Source of the DNA: Zoogloeaceae bacterium
GTDB taxonomy: Bacteria > Pseudomonadota > Gammaproteobacteria > Burkholderiales > Rhodocyclaceae
Direction: 5' to 3'
Assembly (NCBI GenBank): GCA_031267345.1
Contig: JAIRZG010000034.1
Coordinates: 1 to 40,336, forward strand
Length of the DNA: 40,336 bases
Under the pieces are notes generated by a model. The model was not told where the DNA came from. It ran no database searches and saw only the letters and a list, made by a program, of their open reading frames with translations. This document shows positions 32,727 to 40,336 of the stretch, in pieces. A program made the position numbers and the translations under genes. Each line of letters begins with the position of its first letter. The first letter of the stretch is position 1.

Positions 32727-33923
32727 TCATTTCCCCCTCCCCTTGATTCCGACCCGCGCAAACCCTCCGCCCGGTGTACGCATGTTGGTGGTCTGTCCTT
32801 GATACAGGCGGGCGGCAAGCAGCTGAATGCGGCCTTGAAAGGCATAGGCGCGGAGATCGAATTTCAGTTCCTGCGCCGCGTCCGCGCCGGACGGCGTGAG
32901 GCGACAGGTGGCGGAAGGAACAAAATCCTGGGCGACGTAGCGGCCTTGCAGGATTTCCCCGAACACCCGGCGCGTGAGCTTGTCGCCCCGGTAGGCGGCG
33001 CGGCTGCCGAAGCCGTCGGCGGGTTTGAAAAAGCGGCTTTTGCGCGTCCGCCAAAGGCTTTCGGCAGCCTCCGGCCTGACTTCCCGTGTGCGCGGAATGC
33101 CCGCCAGCAGCGTTTGTCGCAGATCGGCGGCAATGCCGTTTTCAGCGAGCCAGTCGGGATCGGAGAGCAAACAAAGATTGCGCTTGTCGGCGTACAGGGC
33201 GTGCGCGTGCGGATGCGGCGTCAGGATAATGGCGTTTTCCCGATACGCGGCGGCAAGGGCGGCGTGTTCCGGTCTGGAGAGCGCAAAATCGGTGAGGCGG
33301 TTATAGACTGCCTCCACTACCCCGCGCGCGTGGCGCAGATGTTGTCCGTCCCAGGTCAATTCGGCGGGGTCGGCAATCCGCGCGTCAATCCCCGCAGCGG
33401 TGAACAGGCGGCGGAACAGATGAAACTCCGGCGCGAGGTATTGTTGCGCCGGATTGCTATCGACAATGGCGAGGCATCGCGGTGTTCGTTCGCCCCAAAC
33501 CGTTTGAAACATGGCGAGCGTCGCAAATTCCACATCGCGTCCATTTTCGCCTTGCGAACGCGCCAGCAATGTATTCAGCAGCAGCCCGCCCGCGTTGGTG
33601 TTGATCTCAATCAACTGCGGCCCCGCTGGCGTCAAATGAAAGTCATAGCCCATACAGACCGCCGGATAACCGGGATCGCGCCACGCCATTTCCGGCGCTT
33701 TCGCCAGCACGGCGTTCCTGTAGGACGGCAGGGCGACAACCGTTTCAATGGCGGCAATCAGACGGGCGATGAGTTCAATTTCCGCTGCGGCGACAAATAC
33801 CGGCGCGGCGGCAAAAAGGTGCGGATGGTTTTGCTGCAAAGCGAATGCGTTCAGCCCGTCAGCGGCAAGGCAGGCATTCAATGCGTTCCAGTCAATCGAG
33901 TCTCTTTGGGGCGCGTCATTCAT
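32727..33923 (-). CDS. ATP-grasp-like protein of unknown function
   Basis: 398 residues, not assigned to a characterised enzyme. Features suggest an ATP-grasp ligase fold: QLIEINTNAGGLLLNTLLA in the first half, FFKPADGFGSRAAYRGDKL as a lysine-containing nucleotide loop, YVAQDFVPS, and LKFDLRAYAF near the end, where a metal-binding Asp is expected. There is no signal peptide or membrane segment. The gene stands alone: convergent with metF, and 243 bp downstream of yoaA with two palindromes in the gap. GGAG lies 11 bases before the ATG. A peptide- or amide-bond-forming ligase is possible, but the substrate is unknown. Confidence 0.7.
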   Translation of the reverse strand: MNDAPQRDSIDWNALNACLAADGLNAFALQQNHPHLFAAAPVFVAAAEIELIARLIAAIETVVALPSYRNAVLAKAPEMAWRDPGYPAVCMGYDFHLTPAGPQLIEINTNAGGLLLNTLLARSQGENGRDVEFATLAMFQTVWGERTPRCLAIVDSNPAQQYLAPEFHLFRRLFTAAGIDARIADPAELTWDGQHLRHARGVVEAVYNRLTDFALSRPEHAALAAAYRENAIILTPHPHAHALYADKRNLCLLSDPDWLAENGIAADLRQTLLAGIPRTREVRPEAAESLWRTRKSRFFKPADGFGSRAAYRGDKLTRRVFGEILQGRYVAQDFVPSATCRLTPSGADAAQELKFDLRAYAFQGRIQLLAARLYQGQTTNMRTPGGGFARVGIKGRGK

Positions 33924-33938
33924 CGTAAAACCAACTCC

Positions 33939-33974
33939 GGTTGAAACCGCGCCCTTCAGGCCGGGGTTTCAACC
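33939..33974. repeat. REP-like palindrome with GGTTGAAACC/GGTTTCAACC arms
   Basis: GGTTGAAACC (33939-33948) and its exact reverse complement GGTTTCAACC (33965-33974) flank a GC-rich core containing CCTTCAGG. Cores of this type recur in REP elements and at the ends of IS200/IS605-type elements. No transposase is nearby. It lies 16-51 bp upstream of the ATP-grasp-like gene. Confidence 0.5.
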
Positions 33975-34019
33975 ATAGCGACTTGGGAGGGGAGAGAAAC
34001 CCCTTCCAGCTTCGTTTAC

Positions 34020-34045
34020 AGCGACAGGCATGAATGCCTGTCGCT
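34020..34045. repeat. Near-perfect 26-bp palindrome
   Basis: AGCGACAGGCAT (34020-34031) and ATGCCTGTCGCT (34034-34045), 12-base arms separated by GA. This could be a transcription terminator stem behind yoaA, a regulator site, or a dispersed palindromic repeat. Only one copy is seen in the window. Confidence 0.55.
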
Positions 34046-34166
34046 AATTGGTTGCTCTTTATTTTCGGTTTCTGGGCAAGTTTAGCGCATTTACCCTGCG
34101 TAGCGCCAAAGGGGAATCCTTGTTCAGCGGCGTTTTTGGAAATTATGGACGCGGCAGGATTCGCGT

Positions 34167-36185
34167 TCAGTTTGGAGCATCCTCCGCGCCACGGGCGCAA
34201 TTGCCGCCCGCAAGGGTTGTCGTCTGAAAAAATTCCAGCGCCACGGCGAGTTCGCGGGTGCGTCGCATGGGCGGCAGGCTGCGCCAGACGCGGCGTCCGT
34301 AGGGTTTATTCAACATGCGCGGGTCGCAGATCATCAGGACGCCTTTGTCGGATTCGGTGCGAATCAGGCGGCCTGCGCCCTGTTTGACGCTGATGACGGC
34401 GCGCGGCAACTGGTATTCCATGAAGGCGTTGCGTCCGGCTTTTCGCATTTCCTCGATGCGCGCCGCCAGCACCGGATCATCGGGCGGGGCGAAGGGGAGC
34501 TTGTCGATGACCACCAAAGACAGGGCGTCGCCACGCACATCGACGCCTTCCCAAAAACTCTGGCTACCGACCAGAATGCCGTTTCCGGCCCGGCGGAAGC
34601 GTTCCAGCAATTCATTTTTGCCGCATTCGCCCTGCAAAAACAGCGGCGGGCGCGTGGCTTCGTCCGGCCAGTGTTCGCTTAAATCCTGTTGCAGCAATTC
34701 GTGGATGCGGCGCATGGCCTTCAGGCTGGTGCACAGAAAAAATACGCCGCCGCGCGCGACGCGCGCCAGAGGCAAGGCGGCTGCCGCGACCGCTTCCGTG
34801 TAGCTTGGGGAATTGGGTTCGGGCAAGCCTTGCGGCGCGTAGAGCAGGGCTTGTCGCGCGTAGTCGAAGGGACTGTCCCAGCAGCCGGTTTCGGCCTCCA
34901 GCAAGCCCAGCTCCGCCTGATAATGGTCAAAACGCCCCTGCACGGCGAGCGTGGCGGAGGTAAAAATCCAGGCGCGCGGATGACCGCCCATCTGGCGCGT
35001 AAAAATGTCGGCGACCGACAACGGCGTGGCGTTGAGTTGCAGGGATGGCCCGAAGGTCTCGCCCCAGCGCACCTTTTTGCTGGCGGAACCGGCGTCTTCG
35101 CTTATGGGCGTGTTGCTTTGCCAGGCCGTAAAACGCGCTTCGAGTTCCAGCAGTCGTTGCCAGCATTTTTCCAGTCCTTCGGAGCGTTCCGCCTGTGTTT
35201 TGAGGATTGCCGCCGTCGCTTCAAACTGTTGCAAAAGTTGTTGCAGGGCGCTGTCGAAACCGGGGGTGGTTTCCAGTTGGCGGGCGGAAAAACGTCCGCC
35301 TTCCACGCCCGCCGCGAGGCGCAAATCCTTCGCCGCCTTTTCCAGCGCGGATAAACTCTCCTGTAAGTCCCGGCAATCGCGCGCGCCCACCAGTCCTTCC
35401 GCCTTGCCGTCGCGCGCCAGATCCAGAATCTGGCTGGTGGAAACGCTGTCGCCGAAAAACAGGGCGGCGATTTCCGGCAACTGGTGCGCTTCGTCAAAAA
35501 TCACCGTGTTGCAGGCGGGCAGAAGTTCCGCCATGCCTTCGTCGCGCAGCATCACGTCGGCAAAAAAGAGGTGATGATTGACGACCACCAGATCCGCGTC
35601 CATCGCCGCCTTGCGCGCGGCGAGCACATGGCAGTCCTTGTGATCCGGGCATTCCTGTCCCAGACAGTTGTCGCGGGTGGAGGTTACTTGCGCCCAGACC
35701 GGAGAACTTTCCGGCACGGCGCTGCATTCGGCCTTGTCGCCGTTTTGCGTATGCTTGGAAAAACGCTGGATAGCCGCCAGATGCCCGACTTCTTCCCGAC
35801 TGTGAAAGCGTCCTTCCGTCGCCGCCCGCCGCAAATAATAATGACAGACGTAATTGGCGCGGCCTTTCAACAGCGCCACCTGTATCGGCGCCTTCAATGC
35901 CTCGCGCACAAGAGGCAGATCCTTGTTGAACAGTTGATCCTGCAAGGTCTTGGTGCCGGTGGAAATAATCACCTTGCCGCCGGAGGCGAGCACGGGCGCG
36001 AGATAGGCAAAGGTCTTGCCGGTTCCGGTTCCGGCCTCGGCGATGAAAATTTTTTGCGCGGCAATCGCCGCCTGAATGCGCTCCGCCATCTCCACTTGCT
36101 GCGCGCGCAGCCGAAAGCCCGGAATACTCGCCGCCAGCGGGCCTTCCGGGGAAAAAAGGACAGTCAGGGAATCGGCGGCGCTCAA
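34167..36185 (-). CDS. yoaA: Iron-sulfur DNA helicase YoaA (XPD/DinG family)
   Basis: 672 residues of an ATP-dependent 5'-3' superfamily 2 helicase. Walker A is EAGTGTGKT at 50-58 and the DEAH box is at 231-234. The 4Fe-4S cluster ligands are C114, C174, C179 and C185 (NYVCHYY; DNCLGQECPDHKDC). Motif VI is GAGRLIR near the C-terminus. Homology to E. coli YoaA runs almost end to end and starts before the first internal ATG, so a TTG start at 36185 is required. No good ribosome binding site precedes it; it begins 3 bp after the reductase stop, which suggests translational coupling. It acts in DNA repair and replication-block tolerance. Confidence 0.93.
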   Translation of the reverse strand: MSAADSLTVLFSPEGPLAASIPGFRLRAQQVEMAERIQAAIAAQKIFIAEAGTGTGKTFAYLAPVLASGGKVIISTGTKTLQDQLFNKDLPLVREALKAPIQVALLKGRANYVCHYYLRRAATEGRFHSREEVGHLAAIQRFSKHTQNGDKAECSAVPESSPVWAQVTSTRDNCLGQECPDHKDCHVLAARKAAMDADLVVVNHHLFFADVMLRDEGMAELLPACNTVIFDEAHQLPEIAALFFGDSVSTSQILDLARDGKAEGLVGARDCRDLQESLSALEKAAKDLRLAAGVEGGRFSARQLETTPGFDSALQQLLQQFEATAAILKTQAERSEGLEKCWQRLLELEARFTAWQSNTPISEDAGSASKKVRWGETFGPSLQLNATPLSVADIFTRQMGGHPRAWIFTSATLAVQGRFDHYQAELGLLEAETGCWDSPFDYARQALLYAPQGLPEPNSPSYTEAVAAAALPLARVARGGVFFLCTSLKAMRRIHELLQQDLSEHWPDEATRPPLFLQGECGKNELLERFRRAGNGILVGSQSFWEGVDVRGDALSLVVIDKLPFAPPDDPVLAARIEEMRKAGRNAFMEYQLPRAVISVKQGAGRLIRTESDKGVLMICDPRMLNKPYGRRVWRSLPPMRRTRELAVALEFFQTTTLAGGNCARGAEDAPN

Positions 36186-36188
36186 GGC

Positions 36189-37196
36189 TTACGCGTTGAA
36201 GGTAAAGGCATCGGCGAAAAACGCCGCTTCCGGCAGATGGCAGCGGGTGGTGAGTTCCTGCCGCGCGCTGTCGATCATCGCCGGGTTGCCGCAGGCATAG
36301 ACTTCGTGTTGGGAAAGATCCGGATAATCCGCCATGACCGCTTGGTGCACAAAGCCGGTTCGCCCCTGCCAGCTTGCGTCGGCGGCGGAAAGCACCGGAG
36401 TGAAGCGGATATGCGGCTGTTCGGCAGCCCAGGTCGTGGGCAGGACGGGAAGATACAGGTCGGCCTGCGCGCGGCAGCCCCAGTAAATCCGTAGGGGACG
36501 GGTGAGGTTTTGCGCCAGCGCGTGTTCGACGATGGCCTTGATCGGCGCGAAGCCGGTTCCGCTGGCGATGAGGATAGCAGGTTTGTCGCTTTCCTCGCGC
36601 AAAAAGAAACCGCCATGCGGCCCGTCAAAACGCAGGATGTCCTTGATTTTCATCTGTTCAAATACCTGTCCGGTAAAGCGACCGCCGGGAACGCGGCGAA
36701 TGTGCAGTTCCAACACGCCTTCCTGCTCTGGCGCGTTGGCGATGGAATAACTGCGCCGCCGGCCTTCCGGCAACAGGATGTCGATGTATTGTCCGGCGCG
36801 AAAGGTGAAAGTTTCCGTTGCGGGCAGACGCAGGGAAAGGAGGATGACATCATGGGCGACGCGGCGCAGGACTTCCACGCGCGCAGGCATGAGTTTTACC
36901 GGAATCTCGCCTGCGCGCGTCGCCTGATGGTTTTCCAGCGTCAGATCGCTGCGGGCATAGGCGGTGCAGAGCAGGAGCTTGCCTTCCTTGATTTCGTGGG
37001 CGGTCAAAGCGTGGGGTTGGTACGCGCCCCGATCCGCGTCGCCGCGGATGAGTCGGGTTTTGCAGGCGCAGCAGGCGCCGTTTTTACAGCCGTAGGGAAG
37101 GGTGACGCCTTGTCGCAGGGCGGCCTCCAGCAGGGTTTCGTCGGTTTCGGCGGCGTATTGGAGCGCGCCGGGTTGCAGGGTGATTTGGTAACTCAT
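36189..37196 (-). CDS. 2Fe-2S ferredoxin / FAD-NAD(P)H reductase (AscD/E3-like)
   Basis: 335 residues. The N-terminal plant-type ferredoxin domain has cluster ligands C37, C42, C45 and C77 (YGCKNGACCAC; LLCTA). An FNR-type FAD domain (RSYSIANAP) and an NAD-binding domain (ASGTGFAPIKAIVE; CGNPAMID) follow. It resembles CDP-6-deoxy-delta-3,4-glucoseen reductase, but betaproteobacterial copies usually lack the deoxysugar genes, as here, so the electron acceptor is uncertain. The start MSYQITLQPG matches the family; the longer upstream frame overlaps the divergent gene. It precedes yoaA by 3 bp. Confidence 0.9.
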   Translation of the reverse strand: MSYQITLQPGALQYAAETDETLLEAALRQGVTLPYGCKNGACCACKTRLIRGDADRGAYQPHALTAHEIKEGKLLLCTAYARSDLTLENHQATRAGEIPVKLMPARVEVLRRVAHDVILLSLRLPATETFTFRAGQYIDILLPEGRRRSYSIANAPEQEGVLELHIRRVPGGRFTGQVFEQMKIKDILRFDGPHGGFFLREESDKPAILIASGTGFAPIKAIVEHALAQNLTRPLRIYWGCRAQADLYLPVLPTTWAAEQPHIRFTPVLSAADASWQGRTGFVHQAVMADYPDLSQHEVYACGNPAMIDSARQELTTRCHLPEAAFFADAFTFNA

Positions 37197-37233
37197 GGGT
37201 CTCGAAAGCGTGGGTGAGCGCGGATAGGCTAAA

Positions 37234-38127
37234 ATGCCGCTCGTGCAAAAATTGTTAATCGTTGGCGGCGGGGATGTCGCCCGTCGCGCCGTTACCTGGC
37301 TCGCGCAACGCTTCCGCGTGTTCGCGCTGGTGCGCCCGGAAAAAGCCCCGGCGGAGGACTGGCGCAGACTGGGCGCGCATCCGGTCACGGGCGACCTGGA
37401 TCAGCCGCAAAGTCTGGCGCGTCTGGCGGGACTCGCGGATCGGGTGTTGCACCTTGCGCCGCCGCAAGCGGAAGGCGTGCGGGATGAGCGCACCCGGCAT
37501 CTGTTGGCGGCCTTGAGTCGGAGCGGGAGTCTACCACGGCGACTGGTGTATGTGAGCACAACCGGCGTCTACGGCGATTGCGGCGGGGCGCTGATTGATG
37601 AAACGCAGCCGCGCCGCCCGCATTCGGCGCGCGCCCGCCGTCGGCTGGATGCGGAAAACTGTCTGCGGCGTTGGGGCCGGACGCATCAGGTCTCCATCGT
37701 GCTGTTGCGCGCGCCGGGGATTTACGCCACAAAAGACGGGCAGGGCGAAGGCGAACGTCTGCCGCGCGCGCGGCTGGAAGCCGGATTGCCCGCGCTCTTT
37801 GCCGCCGAAGATGTCTACAGCAACCACATCCACGCCGATGATCTGGCGCGCGCCTGTTGCCGCGCCCTGTTTTGGGGTGGCGCGGGACGCAGCTTCAATG
37901 TGGTGGATACAAGCGATTTGAGGATGGGCGATTATTTTGACGCCGTGGCGGATTACCTGCGTCTGCCGCGTCCGCCGCGCTGTTCGCGGGCGGACTTGCA
38001 GCAACGACTTTCCCCGACGCAATCCAGTTTCATGCAGGAATCCCGCCGCATCAGGAATGTCCGCCTGACCTGCGAACTGCGTCTGCGCCTGTTGTATCCC
38101 CGAATCGACCTGAATCCTGTATCGTGA
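37234..38127 (+). CDS. NAD(P)-binding SDR-type epimerase/dehydratase, YeeZ-like
   Basis: 297 residues. An N-terminal Rossmann motif, LIVGGGDVARR, is followed by VLHLAPPQAEG and the VYVSTTGVYGD strand. The catalytic Tyr-x3-Lys of classical SDRs is not evident, as in YeeZ-type extended SDRs. The second half contains VYSNHIHADDLARAC, typical of this family. The substrate is unknown. It is first in an operon with hemJ and the rRNA methyltransferase and is divergent from the reductase gene across 37 bp. Confidence 0.85.
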   Translation: MPLVQKLLIVGGGDVARRAVTWLAQRFRVFALVRPEKAPAEDWRRLGAHPVTGDLDQPQSLARLAGLADRVLHLAPPQAEGVRDERTRHLLAALSRSGSLPRRLVYVSTTGVYGDCGGALIDETQPRRPHSARARRRLDAENCLRRWGRTHQVSIVLLRAPGIYATKDGQGEGERLPRARLEAGLPALFAAEDVYSNHIHADDLARACCRALFWGGAGRSFNVVDTSDLRMGDYFDAVADYLRLPRPPRCSRADLQQRLSPTQSSFMQESRRIRNVRLTCELRLRLLYPRIDLNPVS

Positions 38128-38152
38128 TTGCTGTTTTCAAGGAATTTTCCCC

Positions 38153-38572
38153 GTGCTCATTCTCAAAGCCCTGCATATTTTTTTTGTCATTTCCTGGTTC
38201 GCCGGACTGTTTTATCTGCCGCGCATTTTTGTCAATCTGGCGATGATCCCGCCGGAAGCCGAAGCCGAACGGACGCGCCTGCTGACCATGGCGCGCAAAC
38301 TTTATCGCTTCATGACGCCGCTGGGCGCGCTGGCGCTGGCGTTGGGACTGTGGTTGTGGCTGGGCTACGGCTTTGTCGGCCTCTGGCTGCATATCAAGCT
38401 CCTGCTGGTCGTCTTGCTGGTCGCCTACAATTTTTATTGCGGCCTGTTGCTGCGCCGTTTTCAGACGGGGAAAAACCGGCGTTCGCATCGCTGGTTCCGG
38501 TTTTTCAACGAAGCGCCCACCTTTATTTTGCTGGCGATTGTCTTGCTGGTCGTTCTGAAACAACCTTTCTGA
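38153..38572 (+). CDS. hemJ: HemJ-type protoporphyrinogen IX oxidase (CopD-like membrane protein)
   Basis: 139 residues with about four membrane helices. HemJ landmarks are K5-A-L-H8 in LILKALHIFFVISWFAGLFYL, RKLYRFMTPLG, WLHIKLLLV, and the end RWFRFFNEAPTFILLAIVLL. HemJ oxidises protoporphyrinogen to protoporphyrin in haem synthesis in bacteria lacking HemG or HemY. The start is GTG with AAGGAA 9 bases upstream. It ends 1 bp before the next gene. Confidence 0.85.
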   Translation: MLILKALHIFFVISWFAGLFYLPRIFVNLAMIPPEAEAERTRLLTMARKLYRFMTPLGALALALGLWLWLGYGFVGLWLHIKLLLVVLLVAYNFYCGLLLRRFQTGKNRRSHRWFRFFNEAPTFILLAIVLLVVLKQPF

Positions 38573-38573
38573 C

Positions 38574-39737
38574 ATGGAACATTTTTTTGCCCCCTGTCCG
38601 CGCGGACTGGAAAACCTGCTGGTCGAAGAACTGGACGCGGCGGGCGCGCAAGCAACCCATGGCGTCCACGGCGGCGTTGCCTTTGGCGGCGACTGGGCGA
38701 CCTGCTACCGCGCCAATCTGCATTCGCGGCTGGCGACCCGCATCCTCTGGCGTCTTGCCGAAGCGCCCTATGAGCGCGAGGAAGACATTTATCGTCTGGC
38801 TTTCCGGCAGCCCTGGGAACAGTATTTCGCCGTCACCAGCACGTTTCGCGTCCAGACGACCGCCCATCATTCGCCGTTGAAGAGCGTCGATTTCGTCACC
38901 TTGCGGGTCAAGGATGCGCTGTGCGACCGTTTTCGCGATGACTGCGGCGAGCGTCCGAGTGTGGATACCCGCGCGCCGGAGGTGCGGGTGCAGGTTTTTC
39001 TCACCGCGCAAACCTGTACGCTGTATCTGGATACTTCCGGCGCGCCCCTGTGGCAACGGGGTTTGCGTCGCGCCAGTGTGGAAGCGCCGCTGAAGGAGAA
39101 TCTGGCGGCGGGTATTCTGCGCCTTACCGGCTGGCAACCGGGAATGCCGCTGGTCGATCCCATGTGCGGCAGCGGCGCCTTCCTGCTCGAAGCCGCCTGC
39201 ATGGCCCTGTCGCGCGCGCCGGGTCTGGAGCGAGTGTGTTTCGGTTTTGAGGCGCTGAAGACTTACCGGCGCGAAGTCTGGCAATCGGTGCGCAACGCGG
39301 CGTTGAACGCGGTGCAGGAGACGCGCTTTTTGCAACTTTGGGCCAGCGACAAGGATAAAAAAGCGGTGCGCGCCACGCGCCATAACCTGCGCGCGGCGGG
39401 ACTTGAAGGCGCGGTGGAAGTGGCGGAGCGGGATTTTTCCGATCTCGTCGCGCCCGCCGGGACGGGCATCCTGATCGCCAATCCGCCCTATGGCGAACGC
39501 ATGGGCGAGCTTGACCAGCTTGCCGAACTTTACCCGGCGATGAGCGGCGTACTGAAACGTCAGTTTCCCGGCTGGCGCGCCTTCTTTTTGACCGCCGACA
39601 ACCGCTTTCCCAAACTCCTGCGCTTGAAACCTTCCCGCAAAATCCCGCTGATGAACGGCCCGCTGGAATGCCGTTTGTACGAAATCGCGCTGGTGGCGGG
39701 CAGCAACCGCGAACAGAAACCAACGGGCGGGTTATGA
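38574..39737 (+). CDS. rlmL: 23S rRNA guanine-N2-methyltransferase, RlmL N-domain type
   Basis: 387 residues. An N-terminal THUMP-containing region (FAPCPRGLENLLVEEL; LDTSGAPLWQRGLRR) is followed by a methyltransferase domain with SAM motif VDPMCGSGAFLLEA and the catalytic NPPYGER. The length matches only the first half (RlmL) of E. coli RlmKL; the RlmK half is absent, as is usual in many bacteria. It modifies a guanine of 23S rRNA (G2445 in E. coli). It is third in the SDR-hemJ operon. Confidence 0.9.
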   Translation: MEHFFAPCPRGLENLLVEELDAAGAQATHGVHGGVAFGGDWATCYRANLHSRLATRILWRLAEAPYEREEDIYRLAFRQPWEQYFAVTSTFRVQTTAHHSPLKSVDFVTLRVKDALCDRFRDDCGERPSVDTRAPEVRVQVFLTAQTCTLYLDTSGAPLWQRGLRRASVEAPLKENLAAGILRLTGWQPGMPLVDPMCGSGAFLLEAACMALSRAPGLERVCFGFEALKTYRREVWQSVRNAALNAVQETRFLQLWASDKDKKAVRATRHNLRAAGLEGAVEVAERDFSDLVAPAGTGILIANPPYGERMGELDQLAELYPAMSGVLKRQFPGWRAFFLTADNRFPKLLRLKPSRKIPLMNGPLECRLYEIALVAGSNREQKPTGGL

Positions 39738-39770
39738 AATTGTGCGCACGGTCGTATTCGACCAAGCGCT

Positions 39771-39794
39771 TTCCGGCGTTCTGAAATGCCGGAA
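39771..39794. terminator. Weak hairpin after the rRNA methyltransferase gene
   Basis: TTCCGGC (39771-39777) and GCCGGAA (39788-39794) flank a 10-base loop, 34 bp after the stop codon. There is no T-run, so it is only a candidate terminator. Confidence 0.3.
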
Positions 39795-39908
39795 TTCATC
39801 ACCCATAACCTGTTCTTCGGGTTGCAGCAACAAGGCGGGCACGACCGGTATTTATCGAGCAATATCCGCTTTCGGGCAACACGCTGGGGCATGGATCGGG
39901 GCAAATGA
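39786..39908 (+). CDS. Small unidentified ORF, 40 residues
   Basis: An ATG-initiated frame, MPEFITHNLFFG and onward, ending MDRGK. Its stop overlaps the start of the next small ORF as ATGA. The composition looks protein-like rather than random (aromatic and charged residues mixed), but I recognise no family and see no good ribosome binding site. It and the next ORF may be two pieces of one older gene interrupted by the TGA at 39906-39908, although they are not in the same frame. Confidence 0.3.
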   Translation: MPEFITHNLFFGLQQQGGHDRYLSSNIRFRATRWGMDRGK

Positions 39909-40144
39909 CGGACAGCCTGAGCGTCTACCGCCTGTTGAGCGTCATCGACGAAAACATCACGCCCGCCTTGATCGCGCAACTGCTCGAAGCGGTCTCAAGC
40001 GAACGCGCGTCTAGCTTGGAGGGTGTACTTGACGCCATCGGCGACATTTTCAAAATCGGCGATGCCGTGCAGGTCGATGACCCCGGATATGGGATGGGAC
40101 GGCCTGTCTGGCGGGACGGGGCAGGCGCATCCGCCACCCATTGA
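39905..40144 (+). CDS. Small unidentified ORF, 79 residues
   Basis: The first 50 residues are amphipathic and probably helical (SLSVYRLLSVIDENITPALI, then AQLLEAVSSERASSLEGVL). The last 20 are Gly/Arg-rich. No family is recognised. It begins inside the stop of the preceding small ORF, and a strong promoter for the next gene starts 20 bp after it ends. It could be a small gene or a decayed remnant. Confidence 0.4.
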   Translation: MTDSLSVYRLLSVIDENITPALIAQLLEAVSSERASSLEGVLDAIGDIFKIGDAVQVDDPGYGMGRPVWRDGAGASATH

Positions 40145-40164
40145 ATGATAATAAATCTTATTTA

Positions 40165-40193
40165 TTGACATTTCAGCAGACTTCTTCCATAAT
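40165..40193 (+). promoter_or_regulatory. Strong sigma-70 promoter for the gene at the window end
   Basis: TTGACA (-35, perfect, 40165-40170), a 17-bp spacer, and CATAAT (-10, five of six, 40188-40193), in an AT-rich stretch that stands out from the surrounding DNA. The distance to the next start codon (40286) leaves a leader of about 85 nucleotides. Confidence 0.75.
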
Positions 40194-40285
40194 TTTTTCC
40201 AGGCATCAATTGCAGCGCAACGACATGCGGCTCCGGCGGGCGGAGCGCGTGGCGCTTCGCTAAAGCTTACAGGGATGGCACAACC

Positions 40286-40336
40286 ATGAAGCCCGCGCAT
40301 CTAGAATTCGACAACGCCTTGCCCACAGGGCAGGAG
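40286..40336 (+). CDS. Start of a gene truncated by the window end
   Basis: ATG followed by 16 open codons (MKPAHLEFDNALPTGQE), with a purine-rich GGGATGG upstream and a strong promoter further up. Too short to identify; a SelO-like N-terminus is possible but unsupported. Confidence 0.45.
   Translation, partial: MKPAHLEFDNALPTGQE

Noticed and set aside
40286-40336. Naming the truncated last gene selO
   Set aside because: Only 17 residues are visible and the match is too weak to assign a name.

Overview
The window looks like chromosome of a fairly G+C-rich betaproteobacterium. The evidence is gene content and order: a CNP1-like gene behind rppH, divergent from proS and a lytic transglycosylase; tlyA overlapping metF; a conserved membrane protein followed by a bactofilin and erpA; and thrH-cutA-dsbD-pgpA. 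Genus cannot be fixed from the sequence. Most of the window is tightly packed housekeeping DNA, with many ATGA or TGATG start/stop overlaps and no gene-free stretch above 300 bases.

Layout. 24-2892: a class I methyltransferase gene divergent from an OmpR-type response regulator and sensor kinase pair, with a PhoB-like three-repeat operator candidate between them. 3048-7084: a two-gene RNA-repair cassette (hen1, then pnkp) on the minus strand, visibly poorer in G+C than its surroundings (45-47 percent in three 60-base lines counted by hand, against 70 percent in lines counted in the M61 peptidase and clsB genes). 7088-10558: M61 peptidase, oxyR and the pseudouridine synthase rsuA. 10711-12374: membrane protein, bactofilin, erpA. 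12427-15008: M23 endopeptidase divergent from tyrS. 15075-18311: thrH-cutA-dsbD-pgpA operon. 18385-18520: relic of an IS481-family transposase. 18557-22482: sodB, then rppH, CNP1-like, radical SAM and clsB. 22591-25028: proS and a lytic transglycosylase. 25157-27701: a Cd/Zn/Pb-type P-type ATPase divergent from its MerR-family regulator, with a clear MerR-type promoter. 27727-30858: tRNA-Arg(CCU), fluoride exporter crcB, a YbaL-type antiporter and a glycosyltransferase. 30994-32663: tlyA-metF. 32727-33923: an ATP-grasp-like gene of unknown function. 34167-37196: an FNR-like reductase gene and the helicase yoaA. 37234-39737: an SDR protein, hemJ and an rRNA methyltransferase. 39786-40336: two small unidentified overlapping ORFs, a strong sigma-70 promoter and the first codons of a truncated gene.

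The most distinctive system is the Hen1/Pnkp cassette. Hen1 2'-O-methylates the 3' end of a cleaved RNA, and Pnkp heals and seals the break, so that a tRNA cut by a ribotoxin is repaired and made resistant to recutting at that site. This system is already described; its low G+C content and its placement 3 bp behind an M61 peptidase gene are the notable local points.

The least explained feature is a family of dispersed repeats built from 7-bp units (approximately RGRRGAC behind a TCAGGGGAC-like head). I find six copies, two of them arranged as pairs of opposite orientation. They lie at gene ends and supply codons to the termini of OxyR, ClsB and the M61 peptidase, as well as the stop codon of crcB. 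A second, unrelated 7-bp tandem array is translated inside the tail of the lytic transglycosylase.
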